DNA of 64,000 bases from Scolanthus callimorphus. Its lineage: Eukaryota > Cnidaria > Anthozoa > Actiniaria > Edwardsiidae. Below, in pieces: positions 21,601 to 34,014 of the stretch (its first letter is position 1; each line of letters begins with the position of its first letter). Location: assembly GCA_033964015.1 (NCBI GenBank), contig JAWWUD010000053.1, positions 124,001 through 188,000 of the forward strand, read 5' to 3'. A program made the translations under genes and the position numbers. Under the pieces are notes generated by a model, which was given only the letters and a program-made list of their open reading frames with translations, was not told the DNA's origin and ran no database searches.

Positions 21601-23931
21601 GCAGTTTTGTCTAGAAGATTCCGGCCCTATGAAGTCGTTCTGGGTATCGTATCTTGATATGGTTGCGCTTCTTCTTGATGTAATCCGGGCTACAAGAGAA
21701 GGCAACTGGAGCCTCCATTTGAAGTGTGTGAAGGAGATGATACCCTGGTTTTTCGCGTACGATCATACTAACTATGCTCGCTACCTCCCTGTATATCTAC
21801 TCCACATGGTTTCCTTACCTGACACACACCCGGAAGCGTACAGAATGCTGGAAAATGGCGATTTTGGCGTCCAGCGATCTTTAGGGCATGGCTTCGCACA
21901 AGTTCCGGTGGACCAAACGATAGAGCAAACTTTGAACAGGAACACCAAGACGAAAGGCGGCATAGTTGGATTCAGCCTGAAAAAAGGCGCCGTGCAAAGA
22001 TGGATCCTTACAGCGCATTTCCGGGCTGCATTGTTAGACAGATGTCGAGATATGTCCGCGACTTCAACTGGCAACCAAGACACACGCCACAAGGAAACTT
22101 CTCCAGCCCGCATGCATAGGGACGAGACTGACGTGAAGAACGTAATGGATACGGTGTCCAGTTGGATGAATCCCTTTGAGGCATCCGATGAGCTTGCATG
22201 CCTAAGCTCTGGGTACGTTGCAAGCGAGAGCGTGACAAATGATCTACTAACAGCCAAGGACGAATGCAAATCAGCTGCAGTCGAATTTATCGAAAATCGA
22301 CTTGTTTCTAAAAGCACTGATTTTTTTAATACCCTTCCAAAATTAAAGTTGGGGACTTTCCGAGAAGCTCGGAAGAAAGTATCAGTTCAGAAAAACACCC
22401 ACAACGTAGCGGTGATAGCTGATAGAAATCTCTTCGCCAGACTCTTGGTGATTGGACAGAACCGCAAGCTGAGTCTTCAAGAGCTACTCTCTCATGAGCT
22501 TGGGCCAATTCCATGGTCTCTCGCCACAAGTGATGGCTCGTTTGCAAAGACCAACAAGGCGCTTCTCCCGCAGCTTCTTGAAGAAGGCGTTCTATTCCCG
22601 CAGCATTTACCAGTCAACACGACAGCTTTCATCCTAGACGCAATGGCACTATTACAAATGCTAGTCAGAATTCCTGACCGCTTTGAAGTATTGGCAGAGA
22701 TGGTACTTGCTCCAATTTTGACGCACGCTGGCAACGCATAGTGGATTTTGTAGCAGACCAGTATCCCGAGATTTCGATAAAGAATACAGAGCGCAGCAAA
22801 CGAGAAAGAGGCGGTAAGCTAGTTGTCAACATCACTAGTCCTAAGCAGCTGTGTCCACGGCAATGGAGCAAGTTCATGGCGAATGGGAAAAACAAGACCA
22901 GTCTGATGAACTTCCTTGTCAAGCAGTGGTCAAGCGACCCACGATTTGCAGAGATGATCGGCAATCGGACTCTTTATGTCACCCATGGTGCTTTGTGTTC
23001 AAAACTCGAGGGCCGAAACGGTGAAGTATCCTCCAGTGTGGCTTTAGAGCTCAACAGCAACCACGAGGAGGCAGACACAAGGATGATGTTGCACAGCGCA
23101 CATGCGTCGAATGCTGGCCATCAACGAATTGCTATAAAGTCATCCGACACTGATGTAGAGGTCTTGGCATGTTATCACCAGTGGAGTATTGCAGCTGAAC
23201 TCTTTATCATAAGTGGTACCAATACCAGAGCACGACTGATTAGAGTTCCCACTCTGTGTGATCAACTTGGTGAAGACATATGTCGCGTTTTACCGGGACT
23301 TCATGCCTTGACTGGGTGTGATACAGTCAGCGCTTTCTTCGGTAAAGGGAAGAAGAAAGGATTAGAGCTGGTAAAGGAGAGAGATGACCTGAGGCGAAAG
23401 ATCGGGGTGCTTGGTGAGAAGTTGCCAATGAGATCAGGCGACACAAGGGGTCTGCAGCCATTTGTGTGTGCACTTTACGGTGATACAGAGGGTACCAACA
23501 GTGTTAACCAGACAAGGTACAGGATGTTCTGCAAAAACCCAAAAATAAAGTCCCACCAGTTACCGCCGACAGAGTCAGCACTAGAGCAACACATTAAACG
23601 TGCCAATTACCAGACATATCTTTGGAAACACGCACTACAAGCTAACATTCCTTTGCAAGATCCAGACGGTCAGGGCTGGAAAGTCAAAGATGGTCGGTTG
23701 GATGTTGTATGGAGTGGCCCTCTACCGGCCCCCGAAGGAGTGTTGGAACTTGTCTGCTGTGGCTGCAAGGGAACTTGCTCAAACAGACGCTGCTCTTGTG
23801 TAAAGAGTGAGCTTCCGTGCACAGAGGCTTGTTCATGTACAGAAGAGTGTGCAAACTCAGCCGCTGACGATTCCGTTGACACAAACGACAACCAAGAAGA
23901 CAGTAGTGATAGCAGTGACGAGGATACCTAG
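18700..23931 (+). CDS. Academ-2 transposase-XPG nuclease-CXC fusion gene (one frameshift)
   Basis: Exons seen: about 18705-20208, 20422-21161, 21416-22741 and, after a frame change, 22741-23931. Introns 20209-20421 (GTATTT...GATAG) and 21162-21415 (GTAAAA...TATAG) join segments that align without gaps to copy 1. Upstream of the first ATG (18741) the frame is open after a TTTTTTTTAG acceptor at about 18704, giving KCLCHVKE, so at least one earlier exon is missing. Domains in order: two Cys/His zinc-binding units (KCLCH...YHRQC; KCIICQ...YHRSC), a probable RNase H-like core (VVFDQAIYVK, GAFHLACTFVATIGKRFGDA, RAVRAHK), an XPG/FEN1-like nuclease and a CXC domain. In the last exon Glu109, Glu110 and Asp112 (HEEADTR), Asp136 and Asp138 (SSDTDV) and Asp194 (LTGCDTVSAFFGKGKKK) match the metal-binding acids and helix-turn-helix of FEN1. 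A one-base frame change at 22738-22742 separates the nuclease from the rest. Confidence 0.75.
20209..20421 (+). other. Intron of Academ-2 transposase gene
   Basis: Donor CTGTCAG/GTATTT and acceptor TTGTTGATAG/GAAAG. Joining makes a glycine codon and matches copy 1, where the same region (DETMDGKNTFHA) is uninterrupted. The intron is thus present in one copy only. Confidence 0.75.
21162..21415 (+). other. Intron of Academ-2 transposase gene
   Basis: Donor CACAAG/GTAAAA and acceptor CTTTTATAG/GTTGTA. It splits the AHK-VVFEAM region that is continuous in copy 1 (AHKITAQAM). Confidence 0.75.
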
Positions 23932-24254
23932 CATTAACCTTGCTTATTGTAGATCTTGCTCGCTAGAATGTTTACTTAAGGTTTTCATATGAGCTAGTTC
24001 ACTTAAGGTTTTTGTTGCAAACATTAAAGGCAACCAAAACAAGATATATAAAGAGTAAGTGATAGGCTTGACAGGAAAGTATGGCTGAACAAATTTCTGC
24101 TGAGAAATACACTCTAGCCAAATCCATAGAAACCGTTGCCATAGCAACGGCTGTTTATACTGATAAGCAAAAAGTTATTTTTAAGGATATGCGTGTTGTA
24201 AACGCTCTGTAAGTATTTTTTAACACGATCGGCTTTACAAGTCAGACTATTCAG
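23932..24254. other. Academ-2 3' untranslated and internal region
   Basis: No frame of note. A short palindrome GTTGCCATAGCAAC lies at about 24134-24147. Confidence 0.4.
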
Positions 24255-24986
24255 GTCAGGTCCTTTCGGACAATTTGATAGCTTTCCTAATCAGTATCAC
24301 TGCCATGGTAACAGAACCACTAGGTTCTAGCTAGCTTCTCTTGGATAGCAATATTACTCCAGCAAAATTCTTGCTTATACAACCTTTAAGCTCAAGAAAT
24401 ATTACTATTCACAAAACTCATACAGTGTTTCTTATAAAGTAGACTGTAGAGCCCCTAAACTGTATGGATCCTATATTGCAGCAGAAACACTACGAGTCAA
24501 GACATTAAGGTTTTTCGGTACTACTACAATGTAATGCTCTTATTTTTACCATATTTTCACTTCCTTGACAGAAAACAAGAATGTTAAGGTTATATTTGTT
24601 TACTAAAATCAGCCAAAAAGCTTACTATGCCAGCACCATTCTATATTGTTTCTCTGTCTGTTGCCATGGAAACCAATATTCCAGTCTGCCCTTACCTGTA
24701 GACTTAGTATGGCACAACACGTGTGCCTGGCAAATTTTAAACGTTTTTGCCCATGTACAGTTCAGATATCAGCAAAGATTCATTTGAAAAGAAAAACAGG
24801 AACCAAAGTATCCTCTCCCCACCCCCCTCGAAAACAGCAGTAGAACTCGTTAACGCTCAAGTTTGAAAAATGTAAACAGGTAGATTTTGAAAAAATAGGT
24901 CATGAGCTTTAATTTGATACCAAATTCACTTTGCCCGGATGGGGGTGCTACGAAACTTGATTTTTGGGCCCTTGGCTCATGGACTA
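24255..24986 (-). repeat. Academ-2 right terminal inverted repeat
   Basis: Reverse complement of the left arm, ending GGCTCATGGACTA at 24986 and followed by TAA. Differences are few and mainly near the outer end (about 24950-24970). Confidence 0.85.
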
Positions 24987-25194
24987 TAACATCTACTTAC
25001 AAATATGACAAAACCGTGAAACTTTACTCACGTTTTCAGGTATATTTTCGTTTTCTTCGTCGGTCTGAGTTAATAAATCGACAGAAGTCTAAAACAAACA
25101 CAACAAAAAAACTAGTTTTTTAGTGTTGGTGCTATTATAGTAACAAGAGCTTTGCTGATCAAATCAAAGACCCCATCTACGCACCTGTAAGCCA

Positions 25195-26895
25195 ACATAA
25201 TCAGTAATTAAAAGGTCTGTTATTTTATAAACGCTTTTCTATCTCAACATAAAAAATGCTTACGCAGTTCTCTTGATTTCTAGATAAACTTTATAAACCA
25301 ATTATTTACTTTGATGAGTTCTCTCTCTGTAGACATTTCAGTACTATTTTGTGTATGTAATTAAGTGGACATGCATGAGTTTCCCTTTAAATTGCGATCA
25401 TTTCACTTGTACTCGCCATTTCTAAATGATTGTCAACCCTCGGAGATATAGCCTCCGTTGCCTGAAAGAAAATGAATAAAGTTCTTGTTTAGCGCCGTGA
25501 GATAGTAAAAAGCGGGTCTGAATGAAAATACTTAGAATAACAGGTGGGAGATTTGTAAAGAGCATGCGCTCGTCAAAGTGAGGCCAGGCTTGTGAGTTTA
25601 TGCTGGCGTCGAAAACTTCGCATTCCTGGCAAATGTTCATGCGGGCAGGTTAATTCGTTCTTTGTTTTATTGCATCGGCACGCATTATTTGCTGCGGTCA
25701 ATACCGCCTAACAAAAGAAGTTTTGCATGACTGAACGCCCAGAAGTAAACTAAGCCCAATTTCATGTCGATTGAAGGTATAGATGGCCCTCCAAATATAC
25801 CTAGACAATTTTTTCAGCCAATAAAACTGGCAAAAATACTTCGGTTTCAATGCAAGGATGACCCTGTGAAATTTTGGTTCTGGTGCAAAAGCTAGTTTCT
25901 CGAATATGTTAATATTTTGTATTTTTACACGCAGACTTTGTCTGGAACAAACTAACAAGAAGATAATAATTATCAGCCATACGTACCCTGATCGTCCTAG
26001 GGACTAAACACATAGAAACATATACATTTAACGCGTAATAATATCCAGGGCGATGGTGGTTCTTAAGTTTGATACTCAGATCTTGAACTTGTATACCTAC
26101 CTAGTTTCCAGCAAATGTTGCGTGTAAAAATACAAAATATTAACATATTCGAAAAACCAGCTTTTGCACCAGAACCAAAATTTTACAGGGTCATCCTTTC
26201 GTTGAAACCGAACTATCTTTGCTAGTTTTATCGGCTGAAAAAATCATCTTGGTATATTTTGAGGGCCGTTTATACCTTCACTTGACATGAAATCAAGCTT
26301 TGTCTACTCCTGGTGTTCTATCATGCGAAACGTCTTTTGTTAGATGGTCTTCACCGCAAAAATAAATCCGTGCAAATGTAATAAAACAAAGAACTAATTT
26401 ACCCGGAGCATGAAAATTTGTCAGGAATGCAACGTTTGCGCAAACTCGCAAGCCTGCCCTCTTGGCTGCGCCCGCATTCATTTGTCAGCGTCGACAAATT
26501 TCCCACCTGCTTCTTAGAAAACTTTCTTTCTCAAACACCCTACACACATCAACATCAGTAATTAAAAAAGGTCTGTTATTTTATAAAACGCTTACGCAGT
26601 TCTCTTGAGCTAGATAACTTACAATGATGAGTTTCGAAATGTGTTCTCTCTCTGTAGATATATCAGTACTATTTTGTGTATTTATGTCTGTTAATTAATA
26701 TTTCACCGTGACCAAATAAAGTGACATGCATGGGTTTCCCTCTAAAAACGATCTTGCAATCATTGCACTCACTTTAAAAACAAAGCTGTACTCACCATTT
26801 CTGATTAATTTTCAACCCCCGGAGATATAGCTTGGGTAGCCTGCGATTGAACAAAAAATGAATAAAGCTCATGTTTGAAATAGGCGAGATAATAA
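25195..26895. repeat. Long inverted repeat framed by direct repeats
   Basis: Direct repeats of about 310-345 bp at 25195-25510 and 26550-26895 share CAGTAATTAAAA, GGTCTGTTATTTTATAAA and TACTATTTTGTGTAT. Between them are inverted arms at 25541-25950 and 26100-26509 (for example GCATGAACATTTGCCAGGAA against GCATGAAAATTTGTCAGGAA) around a spacer of about 150 bp. Arms are diverged by roughly a fifth by eye. There is no coding motif. Transcription through it would give a long imperfect hairpin RNA. Confidence 0.7.
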
Positions 26896-29330
26896 TAAGT
26901 TGATGTGAAGGAAATACTTAAAACATTCTTACCTCGTGTTCGGGAAACGTTAACTCCATCAGGCGATCTAATGCGTCTCCGATCCTGTCACTAGAGATGT
27001 CATAATTGAAAATGAAACTCTCTAAATCTTCGAACGTTTAAAACGCGTTAAAATCCATTCCAATAATACGACTTGTTTTACAGAGTGTAACGTAGATCCT
27101 TGAAAGACGCTTACTTTTTATCTCGAGCTCTCTGTTTTCGTGTGCTTTATGGGGAGGCAAACCGCGTCAGCATAAGGGATGTTCTTTGTTTTCTTGTGGT
27201 CTTGATGAACCAATCACATATTCTTTCTTTGTCCCAAACTGCAAAAGGTGTACAAAAGTGGGGTGGACATTGTTGTCCTTCATCCCCCACCCTTTTTCAT
27301 GGCATATATTATCTCCCACCCCTTTTTTATGGAGATTACAAAACATCATGACGTCATTGTTTGGATCAACCATTGTTGGTTGCCATTGTGACCACTCGAC
27401 CAATCAGAAGCATTCCACTTCGTTTTTAATTAGAATCCACTTCAGTAAACAGGCCCCGATCATGCAGGCTATACTACTCTTGAGCTGGTCAACTTACGGT
27501 AGGTATGTGGTCATTTGGTTATTGTGAGTGGAGCGTTTATTAGAGAGGGGAAGTTTACTATATTTTTTATGGTCTTTTTGTTTATTTATTTTACAAGGAA
27601 TTACATGATATTTACATTACGTCTACAACAATTATAAAAGAAAAAGAAAAAGGCACTCAGCTAAGGGAAGTTTACTAGACAAGGGCGTTTAATACTGACT
27701 TGTCAGCCTTAAGGGGGGGCGTTTATTACATAGGAGGCGTTTATATTAGATAAAGGGCGTTTATTAATTGGAAAGATAAACAGAGAGTTCGCAGGAAAGC
27801 AAACAAACGTAGTACGGAGAAAGTCAACTGAAAGGTCACAATAAATAAAGCAGACACAAAACGTCGTTTATTACAAACCAGCCAAAAAAGGACACAGTTT
27901 TTTACTGGTTTCATAGCAGTTCGACTTAGTCCTCACGCCCATGATAAGTCAAAGTTGTTCACGCTTTCGTTAGAGGTCGCGGGAAGACCGCAAGCCATGC
28001 GATAACAAATACTCAAGCCGGCCAAGCAAACAAGTCCAAAATATCGTGTACTTTATTCGTTAAAATTTGACCTTAATAAAGATCTCTCGCATCGAATTAA
28101 ATAACGGAACATGTTAGGTATGTCTTTATATTGGGTTACCTGTATTTTCACCGAAAAGACTTGAAAGCATCCCACGTGGTATGCTCTGTTACTTATTAAT
28201 TTGCTAAAAAGGCGGGAAATCTTTGTTTACGCTTCAAATCACACCAACTCTTTATCAGTTCAGAAAGGACCCCAAATCAGGGGTACCACTTACATACGAT
28301 GCATACCACTCTGAGATTTCCCGAGCAGGCTTAAAATTGTCTCTAGATTCCAGGAAAAATACATCATGAGAAGCTTTACGCGAGTCCTATGACGTAAGCA
28401 GTTAACGCGATTATGGCTGGGGCGCCTGTTAATTATATTTCAGTTACATCATTAAAGTGTCATGGCTTAAGTGATTTCTGTCGACCACTCGTCAAGTGAT
28501 TTAATACTTTACATCTTTGTTAATAAACAGTCAGATAGTTTTGTTGTTTCGGCGGCAAACTCGATGGCATGTACGTATACAAGACGAGTACGACCTATCT
28601 AGATATGTCCGTCGAGGAAAACACACAGCTAACCTAAAGGGAAACGCTTGTATGCGTTTTCTAGTGCCGTTTGCACCGCAAAAGTTTCGTAAACAGTAAG
28701 TATTTAAAAGAACGTTGCAGATATGAAGAAGTGTGCTTTGGTTAAACAGGTTAAAATTTAGTTACAGGTAAGCGGCGAGAGTGTTGAAAAACTACTGTGC
28801 ATGGAGCGTTATTCCTTCTTGAACTGTTCGATTATGAAGTACCATGAAATGATAAGAGAGAGGATTGATCTTCACGAAGCCGTAGCACCGCTTGAGATAC
28901 CATACCAGATAACATATTCCTGGCTGAATCGTGGCTGAAATGGCCGCGGAACGAAAACTATGGCTGGTTGAAAATCCCTGTCAAGGCGACGGTAATGAAA
29001 GCCGTGAGCGATGTTTGCAAGCGATTAGTGCATGGATAAGGCTCGCTTGAGAAATCCTTAGAATGCAATCCTTTCTGCGCGGGACTAGAGAACAACAGGA
29101 GGCGAAGAAAATCATTTACCACACAACAAAAGTAGTACTTAACAGTGAAGAGAACGCAGAAATTCGGTAAGATCATTCTATGGCAATACAGAAAACCAGA
29201 AAGGTTTTGATACGAAAAGCACAAAACTGCCACAAACGGATAGTTTCTAGTTTCAATTCAAGTAAATTTTGCTACAATTTAATGATCATTTTTTTCACAT
29301 TACAAATTACATTTGGCTGTTTCTGTTTAT
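26896..29330. other. Unassigned stretch with few signals
   Basis: Short frames at 27100-27527 and 28517-28699 show no motifs. A small set of GGGCGTTTATTA-like repeats lies at 27684-27770. Otherwise I see only AT-rich DNA. Confidence 0.4.
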
Positions 29331-29349
29331 AGTGTACAGTGGTTTTCAC

Positions 29350-31310
29350 ATTGCAGGGCCCACCTGGGTATTTATTTACCTGTCGGGTTCTGTCCTAGTT
29401 TTTCACATACAAGAGTCATTGCTTTCACATTTCACGCTGATCACAGGGCCCACCTGGGTATTCATTTACCTGTCGGGTTCTGTCCTAGATTTTCACATAT
29501 AAGAGTCATAGTTTTTACATTACAAGCTGATCACAGGGCCCACCTGGGTATTTAGATTTACCTGTGGGGTTCTGTCCTAGATTTTCACATTACAAGAGTC
29601 ATAGTTTTCACATTTCACGCCAATATTACAGGGCCCACCTGGGTATTCATTTACCTGTCGGATTCTGTCCTAGTGTATAAGAGTCATAGTTTTTACATTA
29701 CACGCTGATCACAGGGCCGACCTGGGTATTTATTTACCTGTCGGTTTCTGTCATAGTTTTTCACATACAAGAGTCATAGTTTTCACATTTCACGCTAATT
29801 ACAGGGCCCACCTGGGTATTCATTTACCTGTCGGGTTCTGTCCTAGTTTTTCACATATAAGAGTCGTAGTTTTTACATTACACGCTGATCGCAGGGCCCA
29901 CCTGGGTATTCATTTACCTGTCGGGTTCTGTCCTAGTTTTCACATATAAGTCATAGTTTTTATATTACACGCTGATCACAGGGCCCACCTGGGTATTTAT
30001 TTACCTGTCGGGTTCTGTCCTAGTTTTTCACATACAAGAGTCATAGTTTTTACATTTCACGCTGATCACAGGACCCACCTGGGTTTTCATTTACCTGTCG
30101 GGTTCTGTCCTAGTTTTTCACATAAGTCATTTTCACATTTCACACTAATTGCAGGGCCCACCTGGGTATTCATTTACCTGTCGGGTTCTGTCCTAGATTT
30201 TCACATTACAAGAGTCATAGTTTTTACATTACACGCTGATCACAGGGCCGACCTGGGTATTTATTTACCTGTCGGTTTCTGTCCTAGTTTTTCACATACA
30301 AGAGTCATAGTTTTCACATTTCACGCTAATTACAGGGCCCACCTGGGTATTCATTTACCTGTCGGGTTCTGTCCTAGTTTTTCACATATAAGAGTCATAG
30401 TTTTTACATTACACGCTGATCACAGGGCCGACCTGGGTATTCATTTACCTGTCGGGTTCTGTCCTAGATTTTCACATTACAAGAGTCATAGTTTTTACAT
30501 TACACGCTGATCACAGGGCCGACCTGGGTATTTATTTACCTGTCGGTTTCTGTCCTAGTTTTTCACATACAAGAGTCATAGTTTTCACATTTCACGCTAA
30601 TTACAGGGCCCACCTGGGTATTTATTTACCTGTCGGGTTCTGTCCTAGTTTTTCACATATAAGAGTCATAGTTTTTACATTACACGCTGATCACAGGGCC
30701 GACCTGGGTATTCATTTACCTGTCGGGTTCTGTCCTAGTTTTCACATATAAGTCATAGTTTTTATATTACACGCTGATCACAGGGCCCACCTGGGTATTT
30801 ATTTACCTGTCGGGTTCTGTCCTAGTTTTTCACATACAAGAGTCATAGTTTTTACATTACACGCTGATCACAGGGCCCACCTGGGTTTTCATTTACCTGT
30901 CGGGTTCTGTCCTAGTTTTTCACTGAATACCCAGGCCCACCTGGGTATTCAATTACCTGTCGGGTTCTGTCCTAGATTTTCACATTACAAGAGTCATACT
31001 TTTTACATTTCACGCCAATATTACAGGGCCCACCTGGGTATTCATTTATCTGTCGGGCTCCTAGTTTTCACATATAAGAGTCATATAGTTTTCACATTTC
31101 ACGCCAATTACAGGGCCGACCTGGGTATTCATTTACCTGTCGGGTTCTGTCCTAGTTTTTCACATATAAGAGTCATAGTTTTCACATTTAACGCCAATTA
31201 CAGGGCCGACCTAAGTATTTATTTACCTATCGGGATCTGTCCTAGTATTCACGTGGTCCTAGTTTATTACAGGGCCTACATGGGTATTTTATTTACATGT
31301 CGGTAATACT
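29350..31310 (+). repeat. Minisatellite, about 22 units of about 89 bp
   Basis: The unit contains CAGGGCCCACCTGGGTATT, TTTACCTGTCGGGTTCTGTC and TTTTCACATATAAGAGTCAT. Variants CGCTAATTACAGGGCCCAC and CGCTGATCACAGGGCCGAC alternate over much of the array, suggesting amplification of dimers. A frame at 29269-29555 runs through it but only because the unit length permits it; it is not a gene. Confidence 0.95.
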
Positions 31311-31319
31311 AAATTTCCT

Positions 31320-32430
31320 ATAACTATATAACTTAGTGACCATTCTTTACTTCCATAGAATTATAGAGGGATGCAGGTTATAGTGGATATGGAACCTCAA
31401 TCTTATTCTGTAGTTGTCAATATTGTTGCTCATGATTCTTGTTTGTTTTCAAAACCGGGAGGCACAAAAGTTGAAACAGGAAGTTGTTGCTTGTTTCATA
31501 CTAGTAGCTGAAGCGCATACACTGTTGGCTGCACGGCCTGTTTATTTATTATTACTTCGCGCCGTTATAGGAAATATTATACTTGAACCAAGAGGAATAG
31601 TTACAATTGTAGGATGTTTTTTTTCTGTAGAACTCGTAAACGGGGCTTAAAAAATGTAAACAAAGTATGTAATGAATTCCGCGCTATTTCATATGGGACT
31701 GGGAATGAATGTTTCTATGAATCTATAACGGTAATCGATTTCCAAAGTGCGCTTTTTACCATGAAATTAATCGGTTAGCAAGGTATTTTGTTGCTTGGTC
31801 ATGGTGTTCTGAGCGCGGTATTTTGATTCACGTAGCAATAGCTAACCTAAAGCGGGTTGCGAAACTGCCGAGGTATTTTATTGGATTAAGTCGGCGTTCT
31901 GACAGAATCTGCTCACACGCAGTAGTGTGATCTCCCGCAGGTTAGGGCAAAATATTTTCCCTAACCTGTGGGGTGCCACTTATTCGAGTCGCGTTAAGCT
32001 CCTCATGTATTCGCCTAAAAAATCGCAATAAACATCAAAAATGAAGATTTCAAACACCTACCTGTTTGCTAATCGCCGCCAAGAAGAGATCATGAGACGA
32101 AATCGCCAAGAAAACACGGCACAAACTCCTGAACGATGAGTCGTGTCAGCTTCTTGCTTTCGTGGAGATCGATATTTGTTCGGTAAAACGCAGTGATTGG
32201 TGGATAATAGTCGAAGTTCGAGAGCGGGGTGAATAAACTCGAGCTTTTTCGGTATTACTCGAGAACAAAGGATCGTTGACGTCACGTCCGGGTCCAGATT
32301 TGGGGTCCTTTCTGAACTTTTTATAGCATTCGGCACTTTTGCAAGGCTTTTGGCCGTTCGTAGAAACAAAGATCGCCCCGTACTACGTTCTATTAGATTA
32401 TTATCAATCGATTTACGTAATATTGGGCTC
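31320..32430. other. Unassigned stretch with one small hairpin
   Basis: A hairpin at about 31936-31970 has arms CAGGTTAGGG and CCCTAACCTG around AT-rich DNA. Frames at 31414-31650 and 32058-32432 show no recognisable motif. Confidence 0.4.
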
Positions 32431-33832
32431 AAAACGAAGATGCACGGAAGAAACTGTTGATGTTGCCAACTTTGATGTTGTTCAGCGAGCGCGTGAAATC
32501 AAGCTTAATCTCAGTTTGGTCGCCCCGGCGAAGACTCGTGAGTGGATTGAGGTGATGCCTATGTCTAGAAACACTTCACCAGAGTTCGTGGTCCTGTCAG
32601 TCATTCCTACACGGAGCCAGTCAATATCTATGGGATTGTGCTCGCCCCAGGTGGAGCCGGGAAGTCACAGGCATTTCATTTGTCCATTACGGAGCCATTT
32701 ACAAAGCTGGACAATCCACCTCCCTCAATAATTGTCGGGGAGCATACTGAATCAGGGCTGGCCAGACATCTGGCCGAGAACAATGGCCTAGCTCTGCTCG
32801 CCAGCGACGAGCTATGTGCTTTTATAACATAGAGACGATATAACGCGCGCTGTGATTGGCTGATTTTCTATGTGAAAGAAATGGATATACCATAGAGATT
32901 TCCCATAGAAAGTACGTCACACTCGGAATCAAGCGAAACGGGAGGCAAGATTGAGCTCGCCAATTTCACAAAAGCTGTCAAAAACAACACCCTGGATCTA
33001 AAACAAGCTCTGGAAATTGAAAGCAAGTGAAAAGGAACCTGTTTCAGATGGATTTATGTAGTTTCGGAAACCCCATGACTGATAGATAGGTTTATTTTTG
33101 CAAAATTTGCTCCTTTTCGTGCGAGTTTTGAGGGCTCTGTTTTGAGTGCTGTTTTTATAGACTATTATTCAAGTCCGGAAGAATTTCTACCTTAGCGGCC
33201 ACAAAACTGTCATGCGAAAAATTCGTGAAAGGAACAAGTTAGCAGGTAAGCAAATCAATTGATCCAAATTAATTTTGTTTAGGATTAATGTTTTTAACCC
33301 TGAAATCAGCTACTTCAAATTTTGTAGTTTGCAATTTCTCTTTGGCGAGTAAGGTTTCCTTCGCTGCTTTCGATTTTCTTCGTATTATTTTCTCTTGCAA
33401 TGCCATGATTGCCTAATAAAATATGAGAATCAGAAAAGACTATGTTTTCATTATATTTTCTACGAAATAGTCAAGTTTGATTTTTTCATTTAATTTGAAA
33501 AGGGTTTCCTTGTAAAATTTCAGTGCTGAATGCAACGATGTTGTTGAAACACAAAGCGATGTAAGCTTATTATTCTCCACCTCACAAAGCGATGTATTAT
33601 TTTCCACTAGCTTTTGAAAAGTCCACTTACAGTGTAACTAAAACGGCTAAAAAGAGAGAAGAGATTTGTCAGTACGTGTGTATATCCAGTTCTATAATTC
33701 CAACCGCATTTTATTCCCGTTTGAGCATGATTTAAGCTTAATTTTTTCTTGCAAGTTATGGGGGATTGTTGTTTGCGTGCGTTTTGTTTCCAACTTTATT
33801 TTGCGAAACTTCGTTGTCTATGTTATAAAAGC

Positions 33833-34014
33833 AATGGTCCATACTTAGCAGTGCATATATCCAGTTCTGGAAGCACTTGGATAGTTGAGAGAGCACTCAG
33901 CTAGCTAGAGTCGCACTCGGCTTACGCCTCGTGCGACTCTTACGCTACCTTCGTGCTCTCTCAACTATCCGCGTGCTTCCAGAACTGGATATATGCACGC
34001 TAAGCATGGACCAT
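33833..34014. mobile_element. Foldback MITE (near-perfect hairpin, about 180 bp)
   Basis: Arms of about 85 bp: AATGGTCCATACTTAGCAGT and TGCATATATCCAGTTCTGGA on the left, inverted on the right (TCCAGAACTGGATATATGCA, ATGGACCATT). The loop holds CACTCGGCTTACGCCTCGTG. It lies between two coding pieces of the DUF3987-like gene, probably in an intron. Confidence 0.8.

Larger units (their letters stand above)
15561..24986 (+). mobile_element. Academ-type DNA transposon, copy 2 (9.4 kb, long inverted repeats)
   Basis: Bounded by near-identical inverted repeats of about 725 bp (15561-16290 and 24255-24986) and by TAA on both sides. It contains a transposase-XPG-CXC gene of the same architecture as copy 1 but clearly diverged, so it is a different family. 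Very similar arms imply recent activity or gene conversion between them. A minus-strand frame at 17406-18059 is an additional possible gene. Only one frameshift is seen in the main gene. Confidence 0.8.

Noticed and set aside
15770..24787. Identical 68-codon frames at 15770-15976 (minus) and 24581-24787 (plus)
   Set aside because: They are the same stretch of the Academ-2 inverted repeats; no motif or coding bias supports a gene.
29269..29555. Repeat-encoded frames with a WVFIYLSGSVL-type periodicity
   Set aside because: They arise from the minisatellite unit length and break where units vary.
29350..31310. Possible CRISPR array
   Set aside because: Units are tandem without unique spacers and the setting is eukaryotic.
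31936..31970. Telomere-like TTAGGG sequence
   Set aside because: A single TTAGGG in each arm of a small hairpin, not an array.
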